From an uncultured Chloroflexota bacterium (GTDB taxonomy: Bacteria; Chloroflexota; Anaerolineae; Caldilineales; Caldilineaceae): a DNA stretch of 45,164 bases. Numbering within the stretch: position 1 is the first letter of the stretch; each line of letters begins with the position of its first letter. Of the stretch, positions 15,167-23,855 are shown one piece after another. The stretch lies in assembly GCA_903858085.1 (NCBI GenBank), contig CAIOHJ010000171.1:1-45164 (forward strand), in the 5' to 3' direction. The notes beneath the pieces are model-generated. The model saw nothing but the letters and a program-made list of their open reading frames with translations. It was not told the origin of the DNA and searched no databases. Both the position numbers and the translations under genes were made by a program.

Positions 15167-16675
15167 ATGGCATCCACGGTAGCAGATCGCCCAGGCATGG
15201 CGCAAAAAGAACAGAGCCCTCCTGGTTTGCGTCAGCAATCTTTCTGGGCTGCTGGAATTGCTGGCCTGTCTGTTTTTCTGGTTTGGGTGTACTGGCTGAC
15301 TGCCAATTGGGTGGTGGTCACTGTCGATGGCCATCGCGAGCTTGTCTACACGCATCGGACGACCGTCGACGCGTTGCTGTTGGATCTAGGGGTGACCCCA
15401 CATCCTGATGACCGGATCACACCATCGTTGGACAGTCAACTGACCCGCAGTCCGGTTGTGACCGTAGATCGGGCGCGCCCGATCCGGCTGATCGCTGACG
15501 GCCAGGATCGCATCCTCTTTAGTTGGGGCGACACCCCCCAACAACTCCTGGAGGATGCTGGGATTCTGGTCGACACCTACGACGAAATTTTGGTCGATGG
15601 AGAGTCGTGGGGAAGGACAGAACGCCTGCCGGTGGCGGTGGAGAAGAAATTGCCGACCACCTATGATCGTGGTTTTGGCTGGAATCGTGTGCATATCGAA
15701 CCGTTGCAGATGCGCATCCGTCGTTCTGTGCCGCTCGTAATCTATGAAGGCGCAACCCGCTACACGATCTATACCACTGCACAGACAGTTGGCGAAGCGT
15801 TGCGTCGCAGCAATGTGACACTTTACCTTGGAGACCGTGTGCTGCCAAGCCTGGGCAATGCGGTCACCGCCAATTTGAGTGTTTACATTCAGCGCAGTGT
15901 TCCCGTCTTGATGCAGTTTGATGGGCGGGCCGTCAAGACACGCACCCAAGGGGAAACGGTTGCCGACGCGTTGAGTGACCTGGGGGTCGTGTTGACGGGT
16001 CTGGATCGGGTTGAACCCTCCCTGGAAACCCGGTTGTACAACGATCTCAAAATTGTCGTGACGCGCGTGAGTGAAGATGTGGTCGTCGAAGAGGAGATTG
16101 CCCCCTACGAGACGGTCTATGTGGCAGACCCAGCCCTGCCTCTGGACAGTCAACAGCTGCTGTCGAACGGTGCAGAGGGAATTACACGCAGCCGCTATCG
16201 GGTTCGCTATGAAAATGGAGAGCCGATCAGCCGAGTGCTGGAAGATACCTGGCTGGCTCAAGAACCTGCCGATCGGCGAGTCGCGTATGGGCAAAAAATT
16301 GAAGCACTGACTGAACGAATGAGTGATGGGAGTGTGATTACATACTGGCGTAAAATTCGCATGCTGGCGACCAGCTACAGCCCTGCTTCGGCAGGAGGCA
16401 ACCGCACGCGCACCGGGGATGTCGTGCGTGCAGGGGTGGTGGCGGTCGACCCTCGATTGATTCCGTTGCGCTCTCAGGTCTATGTTCCCGGCTACGGCAT
16501 CGGCGACGCACTTGACACGGGAGGCGGGATCATTTCGCGACGGATCGATCTGGCCTATTCTGATGAAAGTTTTGTCTCTGTGCGCCGATGGGTGGATGTT
16601 TATTTGCTCTGGCCTCCCCCTGCTGACAGTTCAATCACGTGGGTCGTGCCCAACTATCCTCCTCTTCCTCAATAA
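15167..16675 (+). CDS. YabE-like G5/3D-domain wall-remodelling protein
   Basis: The protein has 502 residues. A single membrane segment (about 27-45, WAAGIAGLSVFLVWVYWLT) anchors it. Three ubiquitin-like DUF348 repeats follow (around YTHRTTVDALLLDLGV, LFSWGDTPQQLLEDAGI and RTQGETVADALSDLGV). Next comes a G5 domain (about 300-385) and a C-terminal 3D domain with its three aspartates in VAVDPRLIPL, ALDTGGGI and RRIDLAYSDE. The 3D fold is the MltA/RlpA-like double-psi barrel used in lytic transglycosylases, as in Bacillus YabE and Rpf2. The protein is therefore expected to act outside the cell on peptidoglycan. It is the first gene of the plus-strand envelope run. Only 2 bp separate it from the next ATG. 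Confidence 0.88.
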   Translation: MASTVADRPGMAQKEQSPPGLRQQSFWAAGIAGLSVFLVWVYWLTANWVVVTVDGHRELVYTHRTTVDALLLDLGVTPHPDDRITPSLDSQLTRSPVVTVDRARPIRLIADGQDRILFSWGDTPQQLLEDAGILVDTYDEILVDGESWGRTERLPVAVEKKLPTTYDRGFGWNRVHIEPLQMRIRRSVPLVIYEGATRYTIYTTAQTVGEALRRSNVTLYLGDRVLPSLGNAVTANLSVYIQRSVPVLMQFDGRAVKTRTQGETVADALSDLGVVLTGLDRVEPSLETRLYNDLKIVVTRVSEDVVVEEEIAPYETVYVADPALPLDSQQLLSNGAEGITRSRYRVRYENGEPISRVLEDTWLAQEPADRRVAYGQKIEALTERMSDGSVITYWRKIRMLATSYSPASAGGNRTRTGDVVRAGVVAVDPRLIPLRSQVYVPGYGIGDALDTGGGIISRRIDLAYSDESFVSVRRWVDVYLLWPPPADSSITWVVPNYPPLPQ

Positions 16676-16677
16676 CC

Positions 16678-19600
16678 ATGACATTCACCGCAGATTCCTG
16701 GCTGAGACGTATTTCTTTTCCTCTGCTTGGGCTTATTTTGTTGGGAGGATTGACGCTCCGAGTTTGGAATCTCAATTTCGATCGTGGGATCGGCAGCCAC
16801 CCAGACGAACGCAGCACCGCCTGTTTTTATGCGCCCACGATCGCTTTGCCTGCCAGCTGGGCAGAATTTTGGGATCCGCAGAGCAGCCCCATGAACCCTT
16901 TATGGGATCGACAGCGCCAGGAGCCGCGCAGTTTTACCTATGGACATTTCCCGCTTTATGTCGGGGTTGCCATGGGGCAGTTGTTTGAGCGGCTGGCACC
17001 CGTCGCGCAAATGGCCGGGGTGCCACAGCCGACCGTCGAACTGATGCAACGGGGAGGAGACAGCTGCGATGCGATTGCGGTGGCGGGGCGGTTGTCGATC
17101 GCGTTGTTGGATACGTTGACGATTTTTTTGCTCTTTTTGTTGGGCAAAGATCTTTTTGGACGAGCAGCCGGGCTGCTCGCCGCTGCATTTTATGCTTTTG
17201 CCGTGCAGGCAATTCAGCTGAGCCATTTTTTTGCGATGGATCCTGCCAGCACGACCTTTACGGTCCTGGCTGTGTGGGGGGGAACCCGCATGCTGCAGCG
17301 CAGAGATCTGTCGGTTGCGTGGATGACGGGTGCTGCCTGTGGGCTGGCCGTTGCCTCTAAATTCAGTGCTCTGCCTGTCTTGGGGGTTCCTGCTGTGGCT
17401 GCTCTGTTGGCCATTGGGCGGGCTGCGCAGCAGAGCAGACAGGAAGGTCTCACTCTGGATGGGAGGGTTGCGTTTGCAGCGTCTGTGCAGTTGGCAGTTG
17501 CCTGGGCTGCGGCTGCAGCGCTCTTTTTTGTGACCAGCCCGTATGCTCTGTTGGACTGGGACACCTTTAGCCGGGCGGTTCTGGTCGAACAAGGGATGAT
17601 GGTGAGGGGTGTGGCCGACTTGCCATTTACCCGACAATATCGCAACACCCAGCCCTATCTTTATTTTATTCAACAGCAGTTGCAGTGGGGACTTGGCTTG
17701 CCGCTGGGGGTGGTTGCGCTGATCGGGACCCTCTCTGCCGGCTGGATGGCGTTGAGAACAGCGGGGCTTGCTCTCAGAGGCTGGATCCAGGGCCGGCGCC
17801 TCGGGGCGACTGTCCAGCACTGGTTTGGCGATGCGCAGCTGGCCAATTGGGTGATCTGGAGCTGGGTGCTCCCCTATTTTTTGATTACCGGCGCTTTTTT
17901 AGCCAAGTTCAACCGCTACATGAGCCCGCTGCTGCCCTTTGTTCTGTTGTGGGGAGCCGGAGCCATCGTCCTCTTGTGGAGACAAGGGGCCCGGCCTGGC
18001 CCGGCTGTTTTGCTGCGCTGGGGGGCGCTGGGGCTGGGGGCTGCTGGTTTGCTGGGCGGAATCTTCTGGTCTCTCGCCTATGTCAACGGCGTTTATCATC
18101 GCGAGCATACCTGGATCCAGGCAAGCCGCTGGATCTACGCGAACGTTCCGCCTGGTTCTGTGCTGTTGTGGGAACTTTGGGACGACCCACTTCCCAAAAG
18201 TATCCCCGGGGAAGCGGGCCTGGACCCGGGCAGCGCTGGACTTCTCCAGATCGACTGGAGCCCCTACGAAGAGGACACATTCGACAAATATCAGATTCTC
18301 AAACAAAAGCTGCGCGAGGCGGACTGGGTGGTTTACAGCTCCAAACGCATCTACGACAGCGTCGACGAGCTGCCTGAACGCTATCCGATGACCACGCGCT
18401 ACTACCAAGCGATGTGGGACGGGCGGTTGGGGTTTGATCTGGCAAAAGAGGTGACTTCGCCGCCGCAGCTGTTTGGCTTTGTTTTCGACGATCGTCAGGC
18501 CGATGAAAGTTTCAGCCTCTATGACCACCCGCAGGTGACGATTTTTCGCAAAGTGCGCGACCTCAACGACGCTGAATTCGACGCTCTTTTTGGTCGCAGC
18601 TGGGAAAAGGCCATCCCCTACTACCGGGGGGCAGATTCTCCGTTCAGTCCTTTTTTGGAAGCATTGGGGCTGGGCAGTTTGCCTGGAAGCGAACAGAAAG
18701 GGCTGCTGAATTCTCTTTTGCGGGCTGCTGGCGTGACAACAGGGAATACCGATGTCGGACAGCGCCCCTCTTTGTTGTTGGCTACGCCGATCCAGGCCTT
18801 GCCGGTGGTCGACAACTACCGCTGGAACCGTGCTGCCAGTGCAGAGCCTTTGCTGGCGATCTTTTGGTGGTGGGCTGTGTTGACGGTGCTTGGCTGGTCT
18901 GCCTGGCCGCTGTTGTTTGGCATTTTTCGTCCGCTGCGGGACGCTGGTTTTTGGTTCAGCCGCACCTTGGGATGGTTGTTGGGAGGCTGGTTGCTGTGGC
19001 TGCTCACCTCGCTGGGGCTGTTCAGCAATACGGTGGCTTTTGCCTGGTTCTCTTTGGGGCTGGTGGCGCTGGCCGGTGTGGGGGCCGCCATTCTCCAACG
19101 CCAGGCTATGTTGGCGTTTGTGCGAGCCCGCTGGCGAAGCCTGTTGGTGGGGGAAGGAATTTTTGCCGCGGCACTGTTGGGTTTTGTCTGGATTCGTCTG
19201 CAAAACCCTGACCTCTGGCAGCCCTGGTTTGGGGGAGAAAAGCAGATGGAATTTGCCTTTCTCAACGGGATTCTGCGCAGCCCTTTCTTCCCGCCGGTCA
19301 ACCCACACTTTGCCGGCGGTTTTATCAACTATTATTACTTTGGCATCTACCTGGTTGCCTATCTGATCAAGTTGACGGGCATCTACGCTGAGGTTGCTTT
19401 CAACCTGGCGATCGCAACCCTCTTTGCGCTTACAGCCGTCAATCTGTTTGCTGTGGCCTACTCTGCTTGGGAGAGCGGAAGGGCGGGCCGCTCCTCCTGG
19501 TACAGCGGCCTGGGTGCAGCGTTGCTGGCCCCCCTTTATGTGACGATCCTGGGCAATTTAGATGGGTTTGCCCAGTGGGTTCGCACTCTGGCCAGGTTGC

Positions 19601-21375
19601 AACCTGCCACGATCCAGTCAGCCCTTCCGGGTCTGCCCGAGCTAGTGAGCGCCTGGGGTGGGCTGCAACAGCTGCTGGGGGGCAGGGCGGCTCTGCCCGA
19701 CTACGATTTTTGGGGGCCCAGTCGAGTCATCGAGTCGACGATCAACGAATTTCCCTTTTGGAGTTTTTTGTTTGCCGACCTTCACCCTCATTTGATTGGA
19801 ATTCCGGTTTCGGTATTGTTTTTAGGCTTGATGCTGGCCCTGATCGCCGGCGAGACAGCAGTTGAACGAACCAGCTGGCAGCGAGGGATGGGCTTGCTGC
19901 TCCTCTTTGCTCTGCTGCTGGGCGCTTTGGCCAGCGTTAATCTGTGGGAACTGCCGACCTATTTCGGGCTGGGGCTGCTGGCTCTGTTGGTCAGCCAGTT
20001 TCGCAGCCGCGGTCGCATCCACTGGTGGTTGACGTTGTGGGTCGCGTTGTGCTATGCGGGCGGCGCCTATCTGTTCTTTTTTCCGTTTTTCCAGCAGTAC
20101 GTGAATGTGGGCGCTTCTGGCATCGGCTGGGTGCAGAAGCCTGACCCCCTCGATCGCTGGCTGCTGGTGTGGGGGTTTTTTCTGTTTGTGCTGCTCAGTG
20201 GGCTGCTGTATCTGGCGGCAGGACGCCTAAATCGTCCGCCCCGGCCAGCAGGGATCGAGCGCGCGCTGAGCCTCTTTTGGCGGCGCTACGACGACTTGCC
20301 GCGCCTGCTCTTCTGGCATGCCCATCTGGTAGAACGGCCTGGCTTTTTGTATTTGCTGTTGTTGGCCGCGTTGCCGTTTTTCCTGGGGGGAGCACTTCTG
20401 GCCTGGTTGGCAGGCTGGCAGGTGCTGGCGATCTGTCTGGCTGGGGTGGGTCTGGGGGGCGCGCTGCTTTGGAGGAGCGCAGCGACGACCGATGCAGGGG
20501 CTGCATTGGCTGTCTTGTTGGCTGTGACAGGCCTGGCAATCCTGGCTGGGACCCAGGTTGTCTACCTCAAAGATTTTCTCAACGGCAGCGACTATTACCG
20601 GATGAACACCCTCTTCAAATTTTTCAGCCAGGTCTGGGTTTTGTGGGGGCTGGCGGCTGCGATTCTCACCCCCCGTCTGTGGCGGTCGATCTGGCATGGA
20701 GCACAAAAGGGCTGGCAGGCACTGCTCGCCCGAGGAGCCTGGTTGGCGTTGTTTGTCTGTCTGCTGCTGGCTGGGCTGGCCTATCCTCTCTTGGGGACCC
20801 CAGCCCGCCTTGACCAGCGCATGCCTGGCTGGAGACCCGCCATTGGCACATTGAATGGGTTGGACTTCATGCGGGAAGGTGCATACAGCTGGCCAGACCC
20901 CAGCCATGTGATCGAACTCCGGTACGAATGGCAGGCCTTGCAGTGGGTGCTGGAGAAAATCCGTGGCAACGCTGTGATCCTGGAGTCCGCCGAGGTAGAG
21001 TACTACCGTGCCTGGGGCACACGCATCGCAAGCAACAGCGGGCTCAGCGGGCTGCGCGGCATGCACGAGCAGGAACAGCGGTATCCGGAGGATGTAGGAT
21101 ACCGGGATGGTTTGCATCGAGAACTCTGGCAGACACCTGACATTGCGCGAACGCAACAAATTTTTGAGGAACTGCACATCGACCTGGTCTATACCGGGCA
21201 ATTGGAACGCTACCTTCACCCGGATGGGGTGCGTAAATTTGAAGAGATGGCTGCGCAGGGGCTGTTGGAGCTGCTTTTCCAAAACGAACGGGCCGCGCTG
21301 TACGCCCGTCCGGGACGGCTGCAGCCTGGCCCAGACGGTACCCTTCAGCCAGCACAACCGTACGCAGGAAAATAA
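16678..21375 (+). CDS. Giant membrane protein: GT39-like domain fused to DUF2298 (YYY) domain
   Basis: The protein has 1565 residues and about 25 hydrophobic segments. ATG 16678 follows the previous stop by 2 bp, with no Shine-Dalgarno, so coupled translation is likely. Residues 1-620 are a GT-C module with His41-Pro-Asp43-Glu44 (GIGSHPDERS) after TM1 and many TMs. Residues about 730-1330 form a DUF2298 module with NPHFAGGFINYYYFG (YYY at 885-887), EFPFWSFLFADLHPH and RMNTLFKFF. A C-terminal soluble part (YAWRT-like AWGTRIASNSGLSG) follows. The YYY family is known mainly from Chloroflexi and archaea and has no established reaction. A linked transferase/flippase-like role in assembling a lipid-linked surface glycan is my inference. 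The next gene is a second, stand-alone copy of the DUF2298 module. Confidence 0.88.
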   Translation: MTFTADSWLRRISFPLLGLILLGGLTLRVWNLNFDRGIGSHPDERSTACFYAPTIALPASWAEFWDPQSSPMNPLWDRQRQEPRSFTYGHFPLYVGVAMGQLFERLAPVAQMAGVPQPTVELMQRGGDSCDAIAVAGRLSIALLDTLTIFLLFLLGKDLFGRAAGLLAAAFYAFAVQAIQLSHFFAMDPASTTFTVLAVWGGTRMLQRRDLSVAWMTGAACGLAVASKFSALPVLGVPAVAALLAIGRAAQQSRQEGLTLDGRVAFAASVQLAVAWAAAAALFFVTSPYALLDWDTFSRAVLVEQGMMVRGVADLPFTRQYRNTQPYLYFIQQQLQWGLGLPLGVVALIGTLSAGWMALRTAGLALRGWIQGRRLGATVQHWFGDAQLANWVIWSWVLPYFLITGAFLAKFNRYMSPLLPFVLLWGAGAIVLLWRQGARPGPAVLLRWGALGLGAAGLLGGIFWSLAYVNGVYHREHTWIQASRWIYANVPPGSVLLWELWDDPLPKSIPGEAGLDPGSAGLLQIDWSPYEEDTFDKYQILKQKLREADWVVYSSKRIYDSVDELPERYPMTTRYYQAMWDGRLGFDLAKEVTSPPQLFGFVFDDRQADESFSLYDHPQVTIFRKVRDLNDAEFDALFGRSWEKAIPYYRGADSPFSPFLEALGLGSLPGSEQKGLLNSLLRAAGVTTGNTDVGQRPSLLLATPIQALPVVDNYRWNRAASAEPLLAIFWWWAVLTVLGWSAWPLLFGIFRPLRDAGFWFSRTLGWLLGGWLLWLLTSLGLFSNTVAFAWFSLGLVALAGVGAAILQRQAMLAFVRARWRSLLVGEGIFAAALLGFVWIRLQNPDLWQPWFGGEKQMEFAFLNGILRSPFFPPVNPHFAGGFINYYYFGIYLVAYLIKLTGIYAEVAFNLAIATLFALTAVNLFAVAYSAWESGRAGRSSWYSGLGAALLAPLYVTILGNLDGFAQWVRTLARLQPATIQSALPGLPELVSAWGGLQQLLGGRAALPDYDFWGPSRVIESTINEFPFWSFLFADLHPHLIGIPVSVLFLGLMLALIAGETAVERTSWQRGMGLLLLFALLLGALASVNLWELPTYFGLGLLALLVSQFRSRGRIHWWLTLWVALCYAGGAYLFFFPFFQQYVNVGASGIGWVQKPDPLDRWLLVWGFFLFVLLSGLLYLAAGRLNRPPRPAGIERALSLFWRRYDDLPRLLFWHAHLVERPGFLYLLLLAALPFFLGGALLAWLAGWQVLAICLAGVGLGGALLWRSAATTDAGAALAVLLAVTGLAILAGTQVVYLKDFLNGSDYYRMNTLFKFFSQVWVLWGLAAAILTPRLWRSIWHGAQKGWQALLARGAWLALFVCLLLAGLAYPLLGTPARLDQRMPGWRPAIGTLNGLDFMREGAYSWPDPSHVIELRYEWQALQWVLEKIRGNAVILESAEVEYYRAWGTRIASNSGLSGLRGMHEQEQRYPEDVGYRDGLHRELWQTPDIARTQQIFEELHIDLVYTGQLERYLHPDGVRKFEEMAAQGLLELLFQNERAALYARPGRLQPGPDGTLQPAQPYAGK

Positions 21376-21385
21376 GAGGGCAGCT

Positions 21386-23815
21386 GTGATCGGCCAATTC
21401 CTGATTTTTTATCTGGTGATTCAGATCGTAGCGGTCGCAGCCTTGCCGTTGGGGGCTCGCTTTTTTGCCCTTCTCCCCGACCGCGGCTACGCATTTGCCC
21501 GCTTGCTGGGAATTTTGCTCACCGGTTATCTGTTTTGGGTCGGCTACAGCATCGGTCTGTGGCGCAACGAAATCGGTGGCGCCTGGCTGGCCTGGCTCCT
21601 GGTTGCACTGCTCAGTGTGGCTGCGGCACGGGCTTCAACCCAGAAACTGCTGCCTTCCTGGCGGTATCGGCTGCTGGTTGAAGCCATTTTTGGAATCTCT
21701 TTTCTTGCCTGGGCATGGGTGCGGGCGCATGATCCAGCAGCAGGCCACACCGAGCAGCCGATGGATCTGATGTTTTTGAACAGCATTCGGGCCAGCCTGA
21801 CCTACCCGCCGCAGGACGCCTGGCTTGCCGGGCATCCGATCAGTTATTATTATTTTGGGTACTGGTTGATGAATTTGGTAGGATTGATGGGAGGGCAGAC
21901 AACGTCTGTCACCTACAATTTGGCCCAGGCAGCCTGGTTTGGGCTCTTGCTGAGCGCCCTGTTTGGGGTTGGATACAATTTGGCAGCCTCTGCCCGGATA
22001 CGCTGGGCAACGGTGGGTGGGCTGTTGGCGATGCTCTTTGTGGGGCTGGCTGCCAATCTACAAGGGCTGCTGGAGTGGCTGTATGCGAACGGCTTCGACG
22101 TGACAGGAGTGGCCAGGCTGTTCCAGGTGCGGGGTTTTCCTGAAAATGCCGCAGTGACGCACAAGTGGTACGTCGATTTTGGCTGGTGGTGGTGGCGCAG
22201 CAGCCGTGTGCTCTTTGACACCAGCCTGCAAGGCGACCCTATCGAAGTCATCGATGAATTTCCTGCCTTCAGCTATCTGCTTGGGGACAACCATCCCCAT
22301 CTGGCTGCGATGCCGTTTGCGCTGTTGTCGGTGGCAGTGGCGCTGGCCATTGTGCTTTCTCCGGCACCGACGGATGTTGCTCGACAGCGGTGGCGCTGGA
22401 TCGCTGTTTTCCCCCTGCGCTGGGCAGGCTTTTTGTTGTCCGCGATCCTCTGCGGTGCCCTGTTGTTTTTAAACACCTGGGATTACCCGCCGTACTGGCT
22501 GTTGCTCGTGCTCAGTGTGGCCGTGGCCCTGCGCTGTCAGCAGCTGCCTCTCTCTTCGTCCGTAGCACAGGCTGTTGTGGCCGGGGGCGGGTTGGCTGTG
22601 GGGGGAGGACTCCTCTATCTTCCCTATTTTGTCACCGCGCAGAGCCAGGCAAACGGCCTGCTGCCCAATCTTTTTCATCCTACCTTTTTGGGGCAGTATG
22701 TTGCTATGTTTGGTACGGCCCTCTTGTCGGTCGGGGTGTTGTTGATGGTTGGCGGCTCTCTCTTTCGCCCGACTGCCAGGATGTTGGCTGTCTCTGCACT
22801 GGCGGTTGTGGGGCTTCCTGCCCTCTTTTTGGGAGGGATAGCCTGGGTAGCGACAGCCACCGAGACGGGTCAGCAGCTCTTGCAGAGCATGCGGCTGCCC
22901 GACGCAGCCTACCTGTCTGTGATTGTGGGACGTTGGGGGGAGCGGCCTTTCACATTTTTGACAGCAGGTCTGCTGGCTGCCGCTGCGGTGGCCGCGTGCT
23001 GGTCTGGCCTGCAGCGGGGTCTCTTGGCCGAGCAGCGCCCCCTGCTTTTTGCGCTTCTGTTGGCTGCGGTCGGGCTGGGGTTGACCTTGGTGCCAGAGCT
23101 GATTTATTTGCGGGACAACTTTGGCTGGCGCATGAATACGATCTTCAAATTGTATTACCAGGCCTGGCTGCTCCTTGGGGTGAGCGGCTCGGTCGCTGTC
23201 GTCATCGGGCTGCACCGCTTCTTCTCTGCGGAAGGTCTGGCACGCTGGCGGGCTCTGCCGGCAGCTCTGCTCGGCGGGCTGGCCCTCCTGCTGGCACTGA
23301 CCTCGACGATCTACCTGGTTGCCGGGGTGTACAGCAAGACGCAAGGATTTTCGCGGGAGCCCACCTTCGACGCCACCGCCTATCTGGCGACCCTGGCCCC
23401 AGCAGAGTATGGGGCTGTCGAGTGGGTCAGGGCCAACACGCTGCCCGACGACATTGTCGTCGAAGGCAAAGGGCGCTCCTACGGCTCAGAAACGAACCGC
23501 ATCAGTACGATGACGGGGCGCCCCACTCCTCTGGGCTGGGATGGACATGAGTCACAGTGGCGGGGAAAAGCCTATGGCGCGCTGGCGGCTGGACGGCCAG
23601 AAGCGCTGCAAGCCATCTACGGAGGAAGTTCAGCCGAGGGGGTGCGCACCGCGCTGCGCGCGTTGGGTGCAAACTATCTCTACGTCGGTCCGGCAGAACG
23701 GGCGCAGTACGGGTTGACCCCGTCCGTGGAGCGCAGCCTTTTTGACCAGTTTGAAAGGGTCTACCCTGAAGACCCGCTGGTAGAAAGCGATGTTCGTATC
23801 TATCGTGTACGCTGA
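21386..23815 (+). CDS. DUF2298 (YYY) polytopic membrane protein
   Basis: The start is GTG 21386, with GAGGG 5 nt upstream and 10 bp after the previous stop. The product has 809 residues and about 18 hydrophobic segments. It repeats the signature blocks of the fused copy upstream: HPISYYYFGYW, EFPAFSYLLGDNHPHLAAMP and LRDNFGWRMNTIFKLYYQAW. The C-terminal part (AVEWVRANTLPDDIVVEGKG, RPTPLGWDGHESQWRG) is soluble and faces outside by analogy with GT-C proteins. The conserved polar His-Pro-His and Arg-Met-Asn-Thr motifs inside otherwise hydrophobic surroundings suggest a catalytic or lipid-phosphate site. The function is not established in the family. Confidence 0.9.
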   Translation: MIGQFLIFYLVIQIVAVAALPLGARFFALLPDRGYAFARLLGILLTGYLFWVGYSIGLWRNEIGGAWLAWLLVALLSVAAARASTQKLLPSWRYRLLVEAIFGISFLAWAWVRAHDPAAGHTEQPMDLMFLNSIRASLTYPPQDAWLAGHPISYYYFGYWLMNLVGLMGGQTTSVTYNLAQAAWFGLLLSALFGVGYNLAASARIRWATVGGLLAMLFVGLAANLQGLLEWLYANGFDVTGVARLFQVRGFPENAAVTHKWYVDFGWWWWRSSRVLFDTSLQGDPIEVIDEFPAFSYLLGDNHPHLAAMPFALLSVAVALAIVLSPAPTDVARQRWRWIAVFPLRWAGFLLSAILCGALLFLNTWDYPPYWLLLVLSVAVALRCQQLPLSSSVAQAVVAGGGLAVGGGLLYLPYFVTAQSQANGLLPNLFHPTFLGQYVAMFGTALLSVGVLLMVGGSLFRPTARMLAVSALAVVGLPALFLGGIAWVATATETGQQLLQSMRLPDAAYLSVIVGRWGERPFTFLTAGLLAAAAVAACWSGLQRGLLAEQRPLLFALLLAAVGLGLTLVPELIYLRDNFGWRMNTIFKLYYQAWLLLGVSGSVAVVIGLHRFFSAEGLARWRALPAALLGGLALLLALTSTIYLVAGVYSKTQGFSREPTFDATAYLATLAPAEYGAVEWVRANTLPDDIVVEGKGRSYGSETNRISTMTGRPTPLGWDGHESQWRGKAYGALAAGRPEALQAIYGGSSAEGVRTALRALGANYLYVGPAERAQYGLTPSVERSLFDQFERVYPEDPLVESDVRIYRVR

Positions 23816-23855
23816 GAAGATGGAATCGAGAAGATGGAATCGAGAGGATGGATGC
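23814..23855 (+). repeat. Triplicated 14-bp repeat at a gene junction
   Basis: GAGAAGATGGAATC occurs twice in tandem (23814-23827, 23828-23841). A third diverged copy, GAGAGGATGGATGC (23842-23855), contains the start codon of the next gene. The repeat fills the 32-bp gap and supplies the purine-rich GAGAGG directly before ATG 23848. Confidence 0.85.
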
